Assembly (NCBI RefSeq): GCF_023805255.1
Contig: NZ_JAMSCK010000004.1
Location: 124,001-188,000 of the forward strand
Direction: 5' to 3'
Source of the DNA: Gramella jeungdoensis
Lineage (GTDB): Bacteria; Bacteroidota; Bacteroidia; Flavobacteriales; Flavobacteriaceae
Length of the DNA stretch: 64,000 bases
A program made the translations under genes and the position numbers. Shown here in pieces: positions 24,039 through 32,747 of the stretch (within the stretch, counting starts at the first letter, position 1; every line of letters starts with the position of its first letter). The notes beneath the pieces were generated by a model, which worked only from the letters and a program-made list of their open reading frames with translations, was not told the DNA's origin and ran no database searches.

Positions 24039-27000
24039 TTATGTATGATTTTTCTTTTCGATCATATAGTAGACCAATGGCACTACCAGTAGTGTAAGCA
24101 CTGTAGAAGCTATGGTTCCTCCCATTAGCGAGATTGCTAATCCCTGGAAAATAGGGTCAAATAAGATCACAAAGGCCCCGATCACCACCGTACCCGCGGT
24201 AAGTAGAATAGGAGTGGTCCTTACCGCTCCGGCTTCTATCACGGCCTGTTTTAGCGGAATTCCTTCTTCCAGTCTCAGGTTTACGAAGTCGATTAACAGC
24301 ACCGAGTTCCGGACCATAATTCCCGCCAGGGCAATCATCCCGATAAAGGAAGTGGCAGTAAAAAATGCACCTAAAATCCAGTGACCTAATACGATTCCTA
24401 CCAGTGAAAGTGGAATAGCTACCATCATAACTATAGGCGCTTTAAAGTTCTGGAACCAGCCAACAATGAGGATGTAGATTATTATGATTACCCCAAGGAA
24501 AGCGATTCCCAGGTCCCTGAAGACTTCCAGAGTGATCTGCCATTCTCCATCCCATTTGACGGTATAGTCGTCCTCATACTGGGGTTGATCCATATACAGT
24601 TCATTCATTGTATAACCTTCAGGAAGTTCTATGTCCTTCAGTTTCTCTTCCATTCCCAGGATGGCATACACGGGACTTTCAAGTTCTCCGGCCATATCAG
24701 CCAGAACATACACCACACGTTTCTGATTCTTGCGGTAAATGTTCTTTTCCCTTACATCATTTTGCACTTTAACCAGGTCACCTACAGAAACCATTTGTCC
24801 GTTCTGTGACTTGATCTGGATCTGAGATATATCACTAACAGTAGACTTTTCATTTTCGTCTATGGCCAGAACAATTCCCACTGGTTCAGCAGCATCCTCA
24901 TCATAAAGCCGGGTTACGGCATTTTCTCCAAGAGCGGTATTAAGAGTATAGACTATTTGCTTTGGAGCAATTCCATAGAGCATTGCCTTTTCCTTATCGA
25001 TCTCAAATTCATATTCAGGCTGATCGGCTTCCACCATCCAATCTACATCTACAACATCTTCTGTATTGTTAAGGATATTCTGAACTTCATCAGCTACTTC
25101 TATTTGCTTCTCGTAATCTGGTCCGTATACTTCGGCAACTATAGTAGACAGAACAGGAGGCCCTGGCGGAACTTCCACCAGCTTTACATTTGCATTATAT
25201 TTAGCTGCTATTTTCTGTACATCTGGCCTCAATAACTTTACGATATCGTGACTCTGGGCGCTTCTGTCACCTTTATCGGTCAGGTTCACCTGGATATCGG
25301 CTGTATTGCTGGATCCTCGCAGATCGTAATGCCTTACAAGTCCGTTAAAGGTGATTGGCGCTGAAGCTCCCACATAGGTCTGATAATTCACAACTTCGGG
25401 TCTTTGAGACAGGTATTGTCCAATCTCCCTGGTTACCACAGCCGTCCGTTCAAGAGTGGTTCCTTCAGGCATATCTATAATTACCTGGAATTCGTTCTTA
25501 TTATCGAAAGGCAACATTTTTACTGCAACGGTGTTTGTAAAGAACATTGCAACGGAAGCCAGAAGCAATATGATAGTTGTCCCCAGGAATATCCATCTTT
25601 TCTTTGGACTTTCTATCAGCGGCTTTTCAAATCTTGAGTATATCCTGTAAATAAGGGTATTGTCTATGCTATTGTCGTTTTCCTTTAATTCAGAATCAGG
25701 TTCCTTTTCGCCTTTTTTACTCTTTTCTCGTAGGAAAAGATATCCCAGGTAAGGAGTAATGGTTAAGGCCACAAATAAAGACAGGATCATCGCAATGGAA
25801 GCTCCAATTGGCATTGGGCTCATATATGGCCCCATTAATCCGCTTACAAATGCCATTGGCAATACCGATGCGATAACCGTAAAGGTTGCAAGTATAGTTG
25901 GATTTCCAACTTCATTTATCGCATATAAGGCAGCCTGTTTAAAGGGCAAACGCCTCAACTTGAAATGCCGGTGCATATTCTCGGCAATAATAATCGAGTC
26001 ATCTACCACGATCCCTGTTACGAATACAAGAGCGAACAAAGTGATCCTGTTCAGGGTGTAATCGAGCATATAGTAGCTCAACAAGGTCAGGGCAAAGGTG
26101 ATAGGTACAGACAGGAAGACTACAAGTCCGCCACGCCAGCCCATTGCAAGCATTACCACAATGGTTACCGCGATGATAGCTCCTATAAGGTGCATCAGTA
26201 ATTCTGAAACCTTGTGTGAAGCCGTTTCCCCGTAATTCCTGGTCACTTCTACTTGTACATCATCAGGGATCAGATTTTGTTTTAAGTGATCTATTTTTTC
26301 GATGATAACATCGGCGACTTTCATCGCATCGGCTCCTTTTCTTTTGGCAACCGAAATGGTAACTGCCGGATAATTGGAAACGTATTCACCTGATTTTTCA
26401 GTAGCCTGGCCGTAACCAAAGCTTACATATTCCTTTGGTACTTCAGGTCCGTCAATAATACTGGCAACCTGTTTAAGATATACCGGTTGGTTGTCCTGAA
26501 CCCCAACGATCAAATTATTTACATCTTCTTTTGTTTTAAGGAAACTGCCTGTGGTTACTAGAAATTCAGTGTCGTTTTTGTCGAATGTACCCGAAGACAT
26601 TTGCTGATTATTAGCCTTGATCTTTTCGGCAATTCCCAGAAAGTCAACTCCACTGGAAGCCATTTTAGCCTTATCCAGCACTACTCGTAATTCACGGCTT
26701 CTTCCACCTATAGTTTTTGTAACTGAAACATCTTCGACTTTTTCGATCTCACTATTGAGTTCTTCAGCCATTTGCTTCAGTTCAAAATCGTCATAATTTT
26801 CACTCCATAAAGTGAGCCCGAGAACGGGAACATCGTCTATAGCACGGGTCTTGACCATGGGCTGCGTCACATTAGGGGGCAGTTGGTCCATACTCTTCAT
26901 CAGTTCGTTGTATAGCTTTACATAGGATCGCTCAATGTCTTCTCCCACATAGAACTGAACGATGATCATTCCCTGTTCCTTCATGGAAGTGGAATACACA

Positions 27001-27251
27001 TATTCCACTCCTTTTACGTTAGATATTATCTTTTCCAATGGCTTGACCACCCGTGATTCGACCTCGGTAGGAGAGGCGCCGGGATATCCTACAAAGATAT
27101 CTGCCATAGGCACATCTATCTGAGGTTCCTCTTCCCTTGGAATAAGAAAAGAACTGTAAACCCCAACCACCATAAAGACGATCATCAGCAAAACAGTAAG
27201 TTTCGAGTTGATAAAGCCTTTGGCTATTTTGCCTGCTAATCCTTCTTTCAT
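24039..27251 (-). CDS. RND efflux permease (HAE1-like)
   Basis: 1070 residues with the RND plan: TM1 near residues 14-32, a large periplasmic loop, TM2-6, a second loop and TM7-12. TM4 contains VTGIVVDDSIIIAEN with the proton-relay Asp pair (Asp417, Asp418), the pattern of drug/HAE-type rather than heavy-metal (HME) pumps. It forms the inner-membrane trimer of a tripartite pump driven by the proton gradient. It is the third gene of an operon (tolC, MFP, RND) and is followed by PII-like and DUF2892 genes. The substrate is unknown; neighbours point to sulfur or metal stress. Confidence 0.92.
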   Translation of the reverse strand: MKEGLAGKIAKGFINSKLTVLLMIVFMVVGVYSSFLIPREEEPQIDVPMADIFVGYPGASPTEVESRVVKPLEKIISNVKGVEYVYSTSMKEQGMIIVQFYVGEDIERSYVKLYNELMKSMDQLPPNVTQPMVKTRAIDDVPVLGLTLWSENYDDFELKQMAEELNSEIEKVEDVSVTKTIGGRSRELRVVLDKAKMASSGVDFLGIAEKIKANNQQMSSGTFDKNDTEFLVTTGSFLKTKEDVNNLIVGVQDNQPVYLKQVASIIDGPEVPKEYVSFGYGQATEKSGEYVSNYPAVTISVAKRKGADAMKVADVIIEKIDHLKQNLIPDDVQVEVTRNYGETASHKVSELLMHLIGAIIAVTIVVMLAMGWRGGLVVFLSVPITFALTLLSYYMLDYTLNRITLFALVFVTGIVVDDSIIIAENMHRHFKLRRLPFKQAALYAINEVGNPTILATFTVIASVLPMAFVSGLMGPYMSPMPIGASIAMILSLFVALTITPYLGYLFLREKSKKGEKEPDSELKENDNSIDNTLIYRIYSRFEKPLIESPKKRWIFLGTTIILLLASVAMFFTNTVAVKMLPFDNKNEFQVIIDMPEGTTLERTAVVTREIGQYLSQRPEVVNYQTYVGASAPITFNGLVRHYDLRGSSNTADIQVNLTDKGDRSAQSHDIVKLLRPDVQKIAAKYNANVKLVEVPPGPPVLSTIVAEVYGPDYEKQIEVADEVQNILNNTEDVVDVDWMVEADQPEYEFEIDKEKAMLYGIAPKQIVYTLNTALGENAVTRLYDEDAAEPVGIVLAIDENEKSTVSDISQIQIKSQNGQMVSVGDLVKVQNDVREKNIYRKNQKRVVYVLADMAGELESPVYAILGMEEKLKDIELPEGYTMNELYMDQPQYEDDYTVKWDGEWQITLEVFRDLGIAFLGVIIIIYILIVGWFQNFKAPIVMMVAIPLSLVGIVLGHWILGAFFTATSFIGMIALAGIMVRNSVLLIDFVNLRLEEGIPLKQAVIEAGAVRTTPILLTAGTVVIGAFVILFDPIFQGLAISLMGGTIASTVLTLLVVPLVYYMIEKKNHT

Positions 27252-27289
27252 TGTATAGCTTTTAAATTCTTATAGTTTTTTGTGTCGGC

Positions 27290-28363
27290 TTATTTTATAT
27301 TTACCGGAGCACCGTTGTAAAGTTTTCCTTCAGCATCTATTATGTATTTCTCATCTGCCTTGAGTCCGGAAAGCACCTCTACCTGGTCTCCGTAGGATTT
27401 CCCTAATCTTAACCATCTTAAGAGGGCAGTGTTCTGGGAGCTTACAGTATAGATTCCTGTTAGTGCTCCACGGTGTACCACAGCTGCTGAAGGAATAAGT
27501 ACTCTTTCACTGGCTGTTTCCTGTTTCACCGGGACCTCCACACTCACATACATTCCAGATCTAATCTCATCACCTGTATCTTCAAGACTGATCTTTACAG
27601 GATACTGGCTTCCGGTATTCTTAGCTGAAGCACTCACTTCTGAAATAACTCCTTTAATGGTTTTGTCAAGTGTCTTTACATTTACATTGACTTCAGTTCC
27701 CTCTTTTATTGAAGACACTTCAGACTCCGGAACTGTTGCTCTTACTTCAAAAGCACCCGGAGCTTCCATTGCCACCAATGGCATTCCCGGGTTGGCCATA
27801 TCGCCTTCTTCCGCAAATTTGTTGGTGATTACTCCGCTAAAAGGAGCTCTTATATTCACATAGGTAAACTGAGCCTGTACCTCATTCTTCATCTGGCGAG
27901 CCGCTTCAAGCCTGGCTTTAGCCATTTCATAGTTTGCGGTTACATCGTCCAGTTCCTTTTGAGAAGCACTGTTCTCCTCAAACAGGTTCTTAAACCTGTT
28001 ATAGTCCTTTTCAGCATTGTTGTAGGCTGCCTGTGCTTCGGTGATTTTTGCGTTTACCTGGGCCAATTTTGCCTGAAGATCAGAGTTGTTGATAGAGACC
28101 AGTAACTGGCCTTTTCTCACTTTATCTCCAATTTCAACATTTATTTTATCCACATAGCCCATCATTCGGGTACTCAGTTTCGCATTGTTCACTGCCTCAA
28201 TTTTTCCGTTAAGACCTAGAGTAGATCCTTTTTCTGAGGCAGGCGAGTTCATGCTTACTGCAATTGAAGCCTGCTTCTCCTGTGTGGTTTTTTTATCGGC
28301 ATCACAGCTGATAAATAGACTTGCCATTCCGGCAATTAAAAGGGTATATAGTTTTAATTTCAT
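27290..28363 (-). CDS. RND periplasmic adaptor (membrane fusion protein), lipoprotein
   Basis: 357 residues. Lipoprotein signal with SLFISC, acyl-Cys at residue 20. Order: barrel-sandwich strands (GYVDKINVEIGDKVRKGQLL), alpha-hairpin coiled coil (about 95-165), lipoyl half FTYVNIRAPFSGVITNKFAEEGDM, beta barrel and membrane-proximal domain. It bridges the RND permease and the TolC-like channel. It lies 3 bp after the outer-membrane gene and 38 bp before the permease gene. Confidence 0.92.
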   Translation of the reverse strand: MKLKLYTLLIAGMASLFISCDADKKTTQEKQASIAVSMNSPASEKGSTLGLNGKIEAVNNAKLSTRMMGYVDKINVEIGDKVRKGQLLVSINNSDLQAKLAQVNAKITEAQAAYNNAEKDYNRFKNLFEENSASQKELDDVTANYEMAKARLEAARQMKNEVQAQFTYVNIRAPFSGVITNKFAEEGDMANPGMPLVAMEAPGAFEVRATVPESEVSSIKEGTEVNVNVKTLDKTIKGVISEVSASAKNTGSQYPVKISLEDTGDEIRSGMYVSVEVPVKQETASERVLIPSAAVVHRGALTGIYTVSSQNTALLRWLRLGKSYGDQVEVLSGLKADEKYIIDAEGKLYNGAPVNIK

Positions 28364-28366
28364 CGC

Positions 28367-29680
28367 TTATTTTTTGGTTAAAAATTCTAAATATGCCTTA
28401 GCATAGTTGTATTCATAAATGGTTTGATAGTATTCGAGTTCTTTTTCAAGGTATTTTGCTTCTGCCGAAAGCAGATCGGAAGTTATTTCCAGTCCTTCCT
28501 CAAAACGGTTGGTCCTGATCCTTAGAGATTCTTCCGACTGTTCCATGGCAAGTTTGTTGAGATTCAATTTGTTCTCGGCATCCTTCAGTGCTCTTCGTGC
28601 CCTGTTCAGTTCCATCGTACTTTTTGAGAAATATTCTTCATATTCCAGCTTAGCCTGTTCATATTCGGCTTTGCTTTTCTGCATTTTCCCTATACGTTTT
28701 GAACCCTGGAAAACATCCCAGCTTAATGATATTCCAGCGATATATCCGCTGGCATCTCCCTGGAATATATCTTCATCGTAAAGCTCGTAGCTCCCAAAGG
28801 CATTTAACCTTGGCAAAAAATTCATCTTATCGGCCGTGTACATCTCCTGTCTGGCCTCTGTGGCCAGTTCCATTGCTTTGATATCGGAACGCTCTTCTGA
28901 AATTCCTGTGTTTTCAGGATCAATAAGTGAGTTTATTTGAAGTGAATCTGTTGGCTTCAGGATTCCTTCCTGGGATTTTCCCATTAAGAACTCCAGGTAA
29001 TCCGAAGAGTTTTCAAGGTTACTTTTTGCGTAGTGTAAACGATTATTGATCTCAGAAACCCTTACTTCTACAGATAGTATATCGGCCTTTTGCAGATAAC
29101 CCTGTTTATACCTGTCACTGGCCATTTTCTGATTGGAAATCGCTGCCTCAAGGGCCTTTTCCAAAACATTCACCGCTTTATAGGCCAGCTGAAGCTCCAT
29201 ATAGGCCTTTTCAACTTCCAGCGTCATATAATCCCCAGTGCGTTCGCTTTTTAGACGGGTAGCCTTCATTTTGGATTTGGCGGCCTTTCGATGGTATATA
29301 CCATCAATATTCACTAAAGGTTGCTCCACCTCAATTTTTGTAGCAAAATTGTTTATACGGTCCGGATCGTTAAGAAGTGCAGGGTCAAAATCACTTTGAG
29401 TAATCCTTTCCTGATTTAGTTTGGAACCGAAGGCCATAAGCGGATTATTAGTAGTCATTCCCGTATGGGAGACACTTATATTTGGAAGAAAGACCGCGTT
29501 GGTCTGCCTGTAATCTGCCCTGGCCTGCAGGAATTCCTGCTCCGAGATTTTTAATGTTCTGTTATTTTCCATTACCCTTTCAAGCACCGAGTCCTTACTT
29601 ATCGGATGCACTTGCTGGGCACTTATTTTAAGCCCTGCAACAAAGAGGAATAGAATTAAAAAGAGTCTTATTTTCTTCAT
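28367..29680 (-). CDS. TolC-family outer membrane efflux protein
   Basis: 437 residues with signal peptide (MKKIRLFLILFLFVAGLKISAQ). Two repeats of the OEP fold: long helices with heptad patterning and the beta segments NISVSHTGMTTNNPLMAFGSKLNQE and FGSYELYDEDIFQGDASGYIAGISLSWDVFQG. It forms the trimeric outer membrane exit duct of the pump. It is the first gene of the minus-strand operon, driven by the promoter and operator at 29700-29743. Confidence 0.92.
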   Translation of the reverse strand: MKKIRLFLILFLFVAGLKISAQQVHPISKDSVLERVMENNRTLKISEQEFLQARADYRQTNAVFLPNISVSHTGMTTNNPLMAFGSKLNQERITQSDFDPALLNDPDRINNFATKIEVEQPLVNIDGIYHRKAAKSKMKATRLKSERTGDYMTLEVEKAYMELQLAYKAVNVLEKALEAAISNQKMASDRYKQGYLQKADILSVEVRVSEINNRLHYAKSNLENSSDYLEFLMGKSQEGILKPTDSLQINSLIDPENTGISEERSDIKAMELATEARQEMYTADKMNFLPRLNAFGSYELYDEDIFQGDASGYIAGISLSWDVFQGSKRIGKMQKSKAEYEQAKLEYEEYFSKSTMELNRARRALKDAENKLNLNKLAMEQSEESLRIRTNRFEEGLEITSDLLSAEAKYLEKELEYYQTIYEYNYAKAYLEFLTKK

Positions 29681-29699
29681 GTCTGTTAATTTTCTGGGA

Positions 29700-29743
29700 C
29701 AAAAGTATATTGAGGGTACAGGCAGTTCAGCAACTTTTGTTAC
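29700..29743 (-). promoter_or_regulatory. Promoter with Fnr/Crp-type operator, RND operon
   Basis: On the minus strand: GTAAC-AAAA-GTTGC (29743-29730; one base off a perfect palindrome), 22 bp, then TACTTTTG (29707-29700), a perfect TAnnTTTG box. The tolC-like ATG lies 20 bp further. The right half-site also offers a TTG near the -33 position. Confidence 0.75.
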
Positions 29744-29877
29744 TCATGCTTTTTTGAAAATTACTTTTGGGCCAGTGGATTTGAAGAATATTCCGATTTT
29801 TGGTAGAGGTTGAAAAGAGCCAACTTAATCTTAAGGTTGGGTAAAGACAGGAAATTATTTGTTTTTAGATTTGAAAC

Positions 29878-29921
29878 GTAACACAAGTTACATTAAGACC
29901 ATATCTAAAATATTAGATTTG
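29878..29921 (+). promoter_or_regulatory. Promoter with Fnr/Crp-type operator, DoxX/DsrE/TlpA operon
   Basis: GTAAC-ACAA-GTTAC (29878-29891), a perfect palindrome, then 22 bp, then TAGATTTG (29914-29921), a perfect TAnnTTTG box. The geometry is the same as the divergent RND promoter 135 bp away. The predicted start of transcription falls at or next to the GTG at 29927. Confidence 0.75.
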
Positions 29922-29926
29922 CAAAC

Positions 29927-30286
29927 GTGAGTACAAAAAACCTCATATCCTTGCTGTTAATTCCCTTGTTTCTGGGGAAGTTATTTATTGTAGATACCGG
30001 TCTGGTAAAAATTATATCTCAGGGAAGCGTATCATTTGTTAAACCTTATTGCAAGAAGAAACAATCCACCTGGGATTCTAAAAAAACTTACGATTTTAAC
30101 CAGAGTGCAGATGAGGGGAGGAGTGTTATTGAAATTAGCAGTTTCTGTACTCCCCAGTTCAGCTTCAATGTCTTCTCCTGGGATTTAAATATTTCAGAAG
30201 ACATCAGTATAGAAAATATAATATTCACTTCAAGATTAAGCTATCTCTATCTGGATAGCCATTCTCCTCCTCCCAGATTGGTATAA
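29927..30286 (+). CDS. Small exported protein of unknown function
   Basis: 119 residues from GTG. N-terminal hydrophobic signal (NLISLLLIPLFLGKLFIVDTG), then a mature part with two Cys (KPYCKKKQ, SSFCTPQF) and a Pro-rich C-terminus (DSHSPPPRLV). No family is recognised. It is first in an operon with DoxX, DsrE-like and TlpA-like genes, so a role in redox or sulfur chemistry of the envelope is possible. The promoter box ends only 5 bp before the GTG, so the message may be leaderless or the real start slightly later. Confidence 0.55.
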   Translation: MSTKNLISLLLIPLFLGKLFIVDTGLVKIISQGSVSFVKPYCKKKQSTWDSKKTYDFNQSADEGRSVIEISSFCTPQFSFNVFSWDLNISEDISIENIIFTSRLSYLYLDSHSPPPRLV

Positions 30287-30362
30287 TTGAGATTTTAGCA
30301 TTTTCTGGATTGATGTTTTTGCATCGAATCAGGTCAGATTATAAATCATAATAATATCAATA

Positions 30363-30767
30363 ATGACGAACAAAATTCATATTAGTCGTCGTTCCATACA
30401 GTTATTGCGAATTTTGGTAAGTGGAATTTTCCTGGTGGCAGGAAGCAATCATTTGCTGAACACCGCGAAAACAGTTCAACGACTGGAACAAGCCAGTTTT
30501 AAAGGTATTGCCTATTTTTTTGGTGACCCGGAATGGCTGGTGATACTCTCCGGAATTGTTATGCTGGGAGCGGGTTTTCTATTTCTTATTGGATATAAAA
30601 CCAGATGGGCGGCAATCATATTATTACTTGTACTAATACCTATAACCCTATCGGTCCAGGTAGGACAGATAAACACACTTGGTCCACTCTTTAAAAATAT
30701 CGCAATACTGGGTGGACTATTGTTTTTCATAATAAACGTCACAGATAAACTTTTTAAACTTAAATAA
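30363..30767 (+). CDS. DoxX-family membrane protein
   Basis: 134 residues with four TM helices and the DoxX pattern (QLLRILVSGIFLVAGSNHLLN, LVILSGIVMLGAGFLFLIGY, RWAAIILLLVLIPITLSVQVG, LFKNIAILGGLLFFI). DoxX proteins take part in thiosulfate:quinone oxidoreductase and other redox membrane complexes. It lies 1 bp before the DsrE-like gene, suggesting coupled expression. Confidence 0.85.
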   Translation: MTNKIHISRRSIQLLRILVSGIFLVAGSNHLLNTAKTVQRLEQASFKGIAYFFGDPEWLVILSGIVMLGAGFLFLIGYKTRWAAIILLLVLIPITLSVQVGQINTLGPLFKNIAILGGLLFFIINVTDKLFKLK

Positions 30768-30768
30768 A

Positions 30769-31185
30769 ATGAAAACAATTCTTTATAGCAGTATTTTACT
30801 GATACTAACATTTTTTACAGGAACCCATGCACAGGCACAACATCACACGAAACATAACTACGTGGTGCTCACCAAAAAGGTACCACAGTTACAACCAATA
30901 TTAATAACGGCTGAAAAACTAAAAGAAGAGGATGGTGCCAATTTTGGTAACTTTGAAGTGATCATCTGTGGCAAAGAAATAGGAGACGTTACAGATCCTT
31001 CCAAAATAAGGGAGTTCATCTCCAAAGCTGAAAAGTTAGGAGTTCAACTCGTAGCCTGTGGATTCTCCCTGAATAAATTTAAGGTAGACAAGAAAGCTGT
31101 TCCAAAGAAAATGAAAGTTGTTGAAAATGGTATTCTCTACAATTTTCAGCTTCAGAAAAAGGGATATAAAAGTCTGAGTCTTTAA
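30769..31185 (+). CDS. Exported DsrE-like protein
   Basis: 138 residues. Signal peptide about 1-24 (cleavage near AQAQ). The remaining domain has the DsrE/TusD fold pattern: alternating strands and helices, FGNFEVIICGKEIGD and KAEKLGVQLVACGFSL, where the Cys of VACGF sits at the position used for persulfide transfer. Family members carry sulfur in sulfur oxidation or tRNA thiolation, usually in the cytoplasm; here an export signal places it in the periplasm. It is flanked by DoxX and a thioredoxin-like gene. Confidence 0.8.
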   Translation: MKTILYSSILLILTFFTGTHAQAQHHTKHNYVVLTKKVPQLQPILITAEKLKEEDGANFGNFEVIICGKEIGDVTDPSKIREFISKAEKLGVQLVACGFSLNKFKVDKKAVPKKMKVVENGILYNFQLQKKGYKSLSL

Positions 31186-31217
31186 AAGCTCATTAGAAGA
31201 AATCATTAAGATAAGTA

Positions 31218-31844
31218 ATGAGAAAAAAGAAGAAGAGCACTAAGAAAGCATGGGTGGAGTATTCCATTTATGCCTTTATAGCAATAGTGTTATATGGCAC
31301 GGGCCTGCATACCGAAGTGATAGGCTTTGTGCATAGAGGACTCCTTGAAACAGGTTTATTAAATCCCAAAGTAGAGGAAAGAAAAGAACCAATGGGGACA
31401 GAGACCTTGGCAAATTCAGGAGACGTAAAGAAATATCCTGTAGCAGATTTAAATTTGAAGCTTAAGGATATCAATGGAGATTCTGTTTCCTTAAGTGACC
31501 TTAAAGGCAAAGTGATTTTTATGAACTTCTGGGCGACCTGGTGCCCTCCCTGTGTGGCCGAAATGCCCGGCATTAATAAACTACACAATGCTCTGGGAGA
31601 CGAAGTGGCCTTCGTTATGCTATCAATGGATCAGGAGTTTGAAAAAGCCATTGACTATAAGGAAAGAAAGGAATTTGGCCTGCCTATCTACGAACCCGTA
31701 AGCCAGATACCCTCTATGTATGGTTCTTCACAGCTTCCCACTACTTATGTAATAGATGCGGAAGGCTATCTTGTATTGACACATATGGGAATGGCTGATT
31801 ATAATACCGAAGAATTTAAAACTTTTCTGAAAAGTTTAAAATAA
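31218..31844 (+). CDS. TlpA/ResA-like membrane-anchored thioredoxin
   Basis: 208 residues. N-terminal basic stretch (MRKKKKSTKKAW) and one TM helix (about 15-35) anchor it in the inner membrane with the domain outside. The thioredoxin domain carries FWATWCPPCVAEMPG (WCPPC, typical of TlpA/ResA reductants) and the cis-Pro loop SQLPTTYVID. It is probably a thiol-disulfide reductase for periplasmic partners, perhaps the DsrE-like protein encoded 32 bp upstream. It is the last gene of the operon, ended by the terminator at 31863. Confidence 0.9.
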   Translation: MRKKKKSTKKAWVEYSIYAFIAIVLYGTGLHTEVIGFVHRGLLETGLLNPKVEERKEPMGTETLANSGDVKKYPVADLNLKLKDINGDSVSLSDLKGKVIFMNFWATWCPPCVAEMPGINKLHNALGDEVAFVMLSMDQEFEKAIDYKERKEFGLPIYEPVSQIPSMYGSSQLPTTYVIDAEGYLVLTHMGMADYNTEEFKTFLKSLK

Positions 31845-31862
31845 GCCAAAACCTGAAATAAA

Positions 31863-31890
31863 AAAGCCTGTTGAAACTTCAACAGGCTTT
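31863..31890. terminator. Bidirectional rho-independent terminator
   Basis: AAAGCCTGTTGAA and TTCAACAGGCTTT are perfect 13-bp arms with a 2-base centre; T-runs follow on the plus strand (ATATCTTTTTT) and A-runs precede it, giving a T-run on the minus strand. It lies between the convergent TlpA-like and receiver genes. Confidence 0.85.
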
Positions 31891-31927
31891 ATATCTTTTT
31901 TGGACAGGATTGGGGAAATATCCTGTA

Positions 31928-32296
31928 TTAGATCTTTTTCGGTTCTAATGAAGCTTCAATGCTCTTCAAGAAGCTGTCAACTTCAAAGGGTTTAGCGATA
32001 AAATTATTTGCTCCGGCGGCAACGCAGGCTCCCTGTGCATCATCCATTCCAGACATCATAAGGATAGGGATTTCTGAAATACTATCTGTATTCCTGATTT
32101 CTTTACAGATCTGCGTTCCATCTACTCCTTTCAATAACTTGTCTAATATTACCAGATCAAATTCATCTTCAAGAAGGTTTTCTATAGTTTCTTTTGGAAA
32201 CCTTAAATGGCTTACTTTATAGCCATTCATTTCAAGTTGGTCCTTTAGTATAGAGCCCAGTGTATAATCATCTTCAACTAGTAATATTTTATTCAT
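31928..32296 (-). CDS. Single-domain response regulator (CheY-like)
   Basis: 122 residues starting at the ATG at 32296, where the receiver motif begins (MNKILLVEDD); the frame extends further upstream without domain sequence. Acidic pair EDD, phospho-acceptor Asp in VILDKLLKGVDG, Ser in MMSGMDD and Lys in IAKPF are all present. No output domain. It is encoded divergently from the giant hybrid kinase and could be its diffusible phosphoryl acceptor. Confidence 0.9.
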   Translation of the reverse strand: MNKILLVEDDYTLGSILKDQLEMNGYKVSHLRFPKETIENLLEDEFDLVILDKLLKGVDGTQICKEIRNTDSISEIPILMMSGMDDAQGACVAAGANNFIAKPFEVDSFLKSIEASLEPKKI

Positions 32297-32614
32297 TTTA
32301 AAATTTTTTATTGAATTAGATAATGTTTGTTTGGATTTACCAGTTTTATAGAAAATCTTCTGTTTTTCTTTTTTTAACCTATATTTCTGGATGGTCATTC
32401 CATCGAAAAATCCCTCAAAAATAAGAATAAATATATGATCACTAGAGATACAGTTTCCTGTCATCAGACTTTTACTTCTTTCTTTTAAGAAATAATTCTC
32501 ATCTGAAGTTTATTAAATAATTGATGTATAAGCTCATTTCTGTTTAAACATCAGCCTTATAGCTTGCTCCATTTTTTTCTTGAGAGTTTTATTAGGACTT
32601 CCCTCAATTCAACA

Positions 32615-32659
32615 TTTCATAAAAATTTCACATAGTTTTCACAAAAAATTCACATAATC
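32615..32659 (+). promoter_or_regulatory. Four 11-bp-phased direct repeats resembling a PhoB/OmpR-type operator
   Basis: TTCATA (32616), TTCACA (32627), TTCACA (32638) and TTCACA (32649) start exactly 11 bp apart, each followed by an A-rich tract. PhoB-class regulators bind head-to-tail on 11-bp repeats of the form TGTCATAAA. A possible -7 box TACGTTTT (32673-32680) follows, so the last repeat covers the -33 region. The kinase ATG is at 32748. The rest of the 32297-32747 gap shows nothing else I can name. Confidence 0.55.
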
Positions 32660-32747
32660 ACTTGGTAGAAAGTACGTTTTTTACAATCTGATAATCTATT
32701 TAGGGTATTCTTAACTAAAGAATACAGAATTGAAATTCCCGAATCTA

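Noticed and set aside
32297-32464. N-terminal extension of the stand-alone receiver
   Set aside because: The extra 56 residues have no domain and end exactly at an ATG where the receiver fold begins; the shorter start is preferred.
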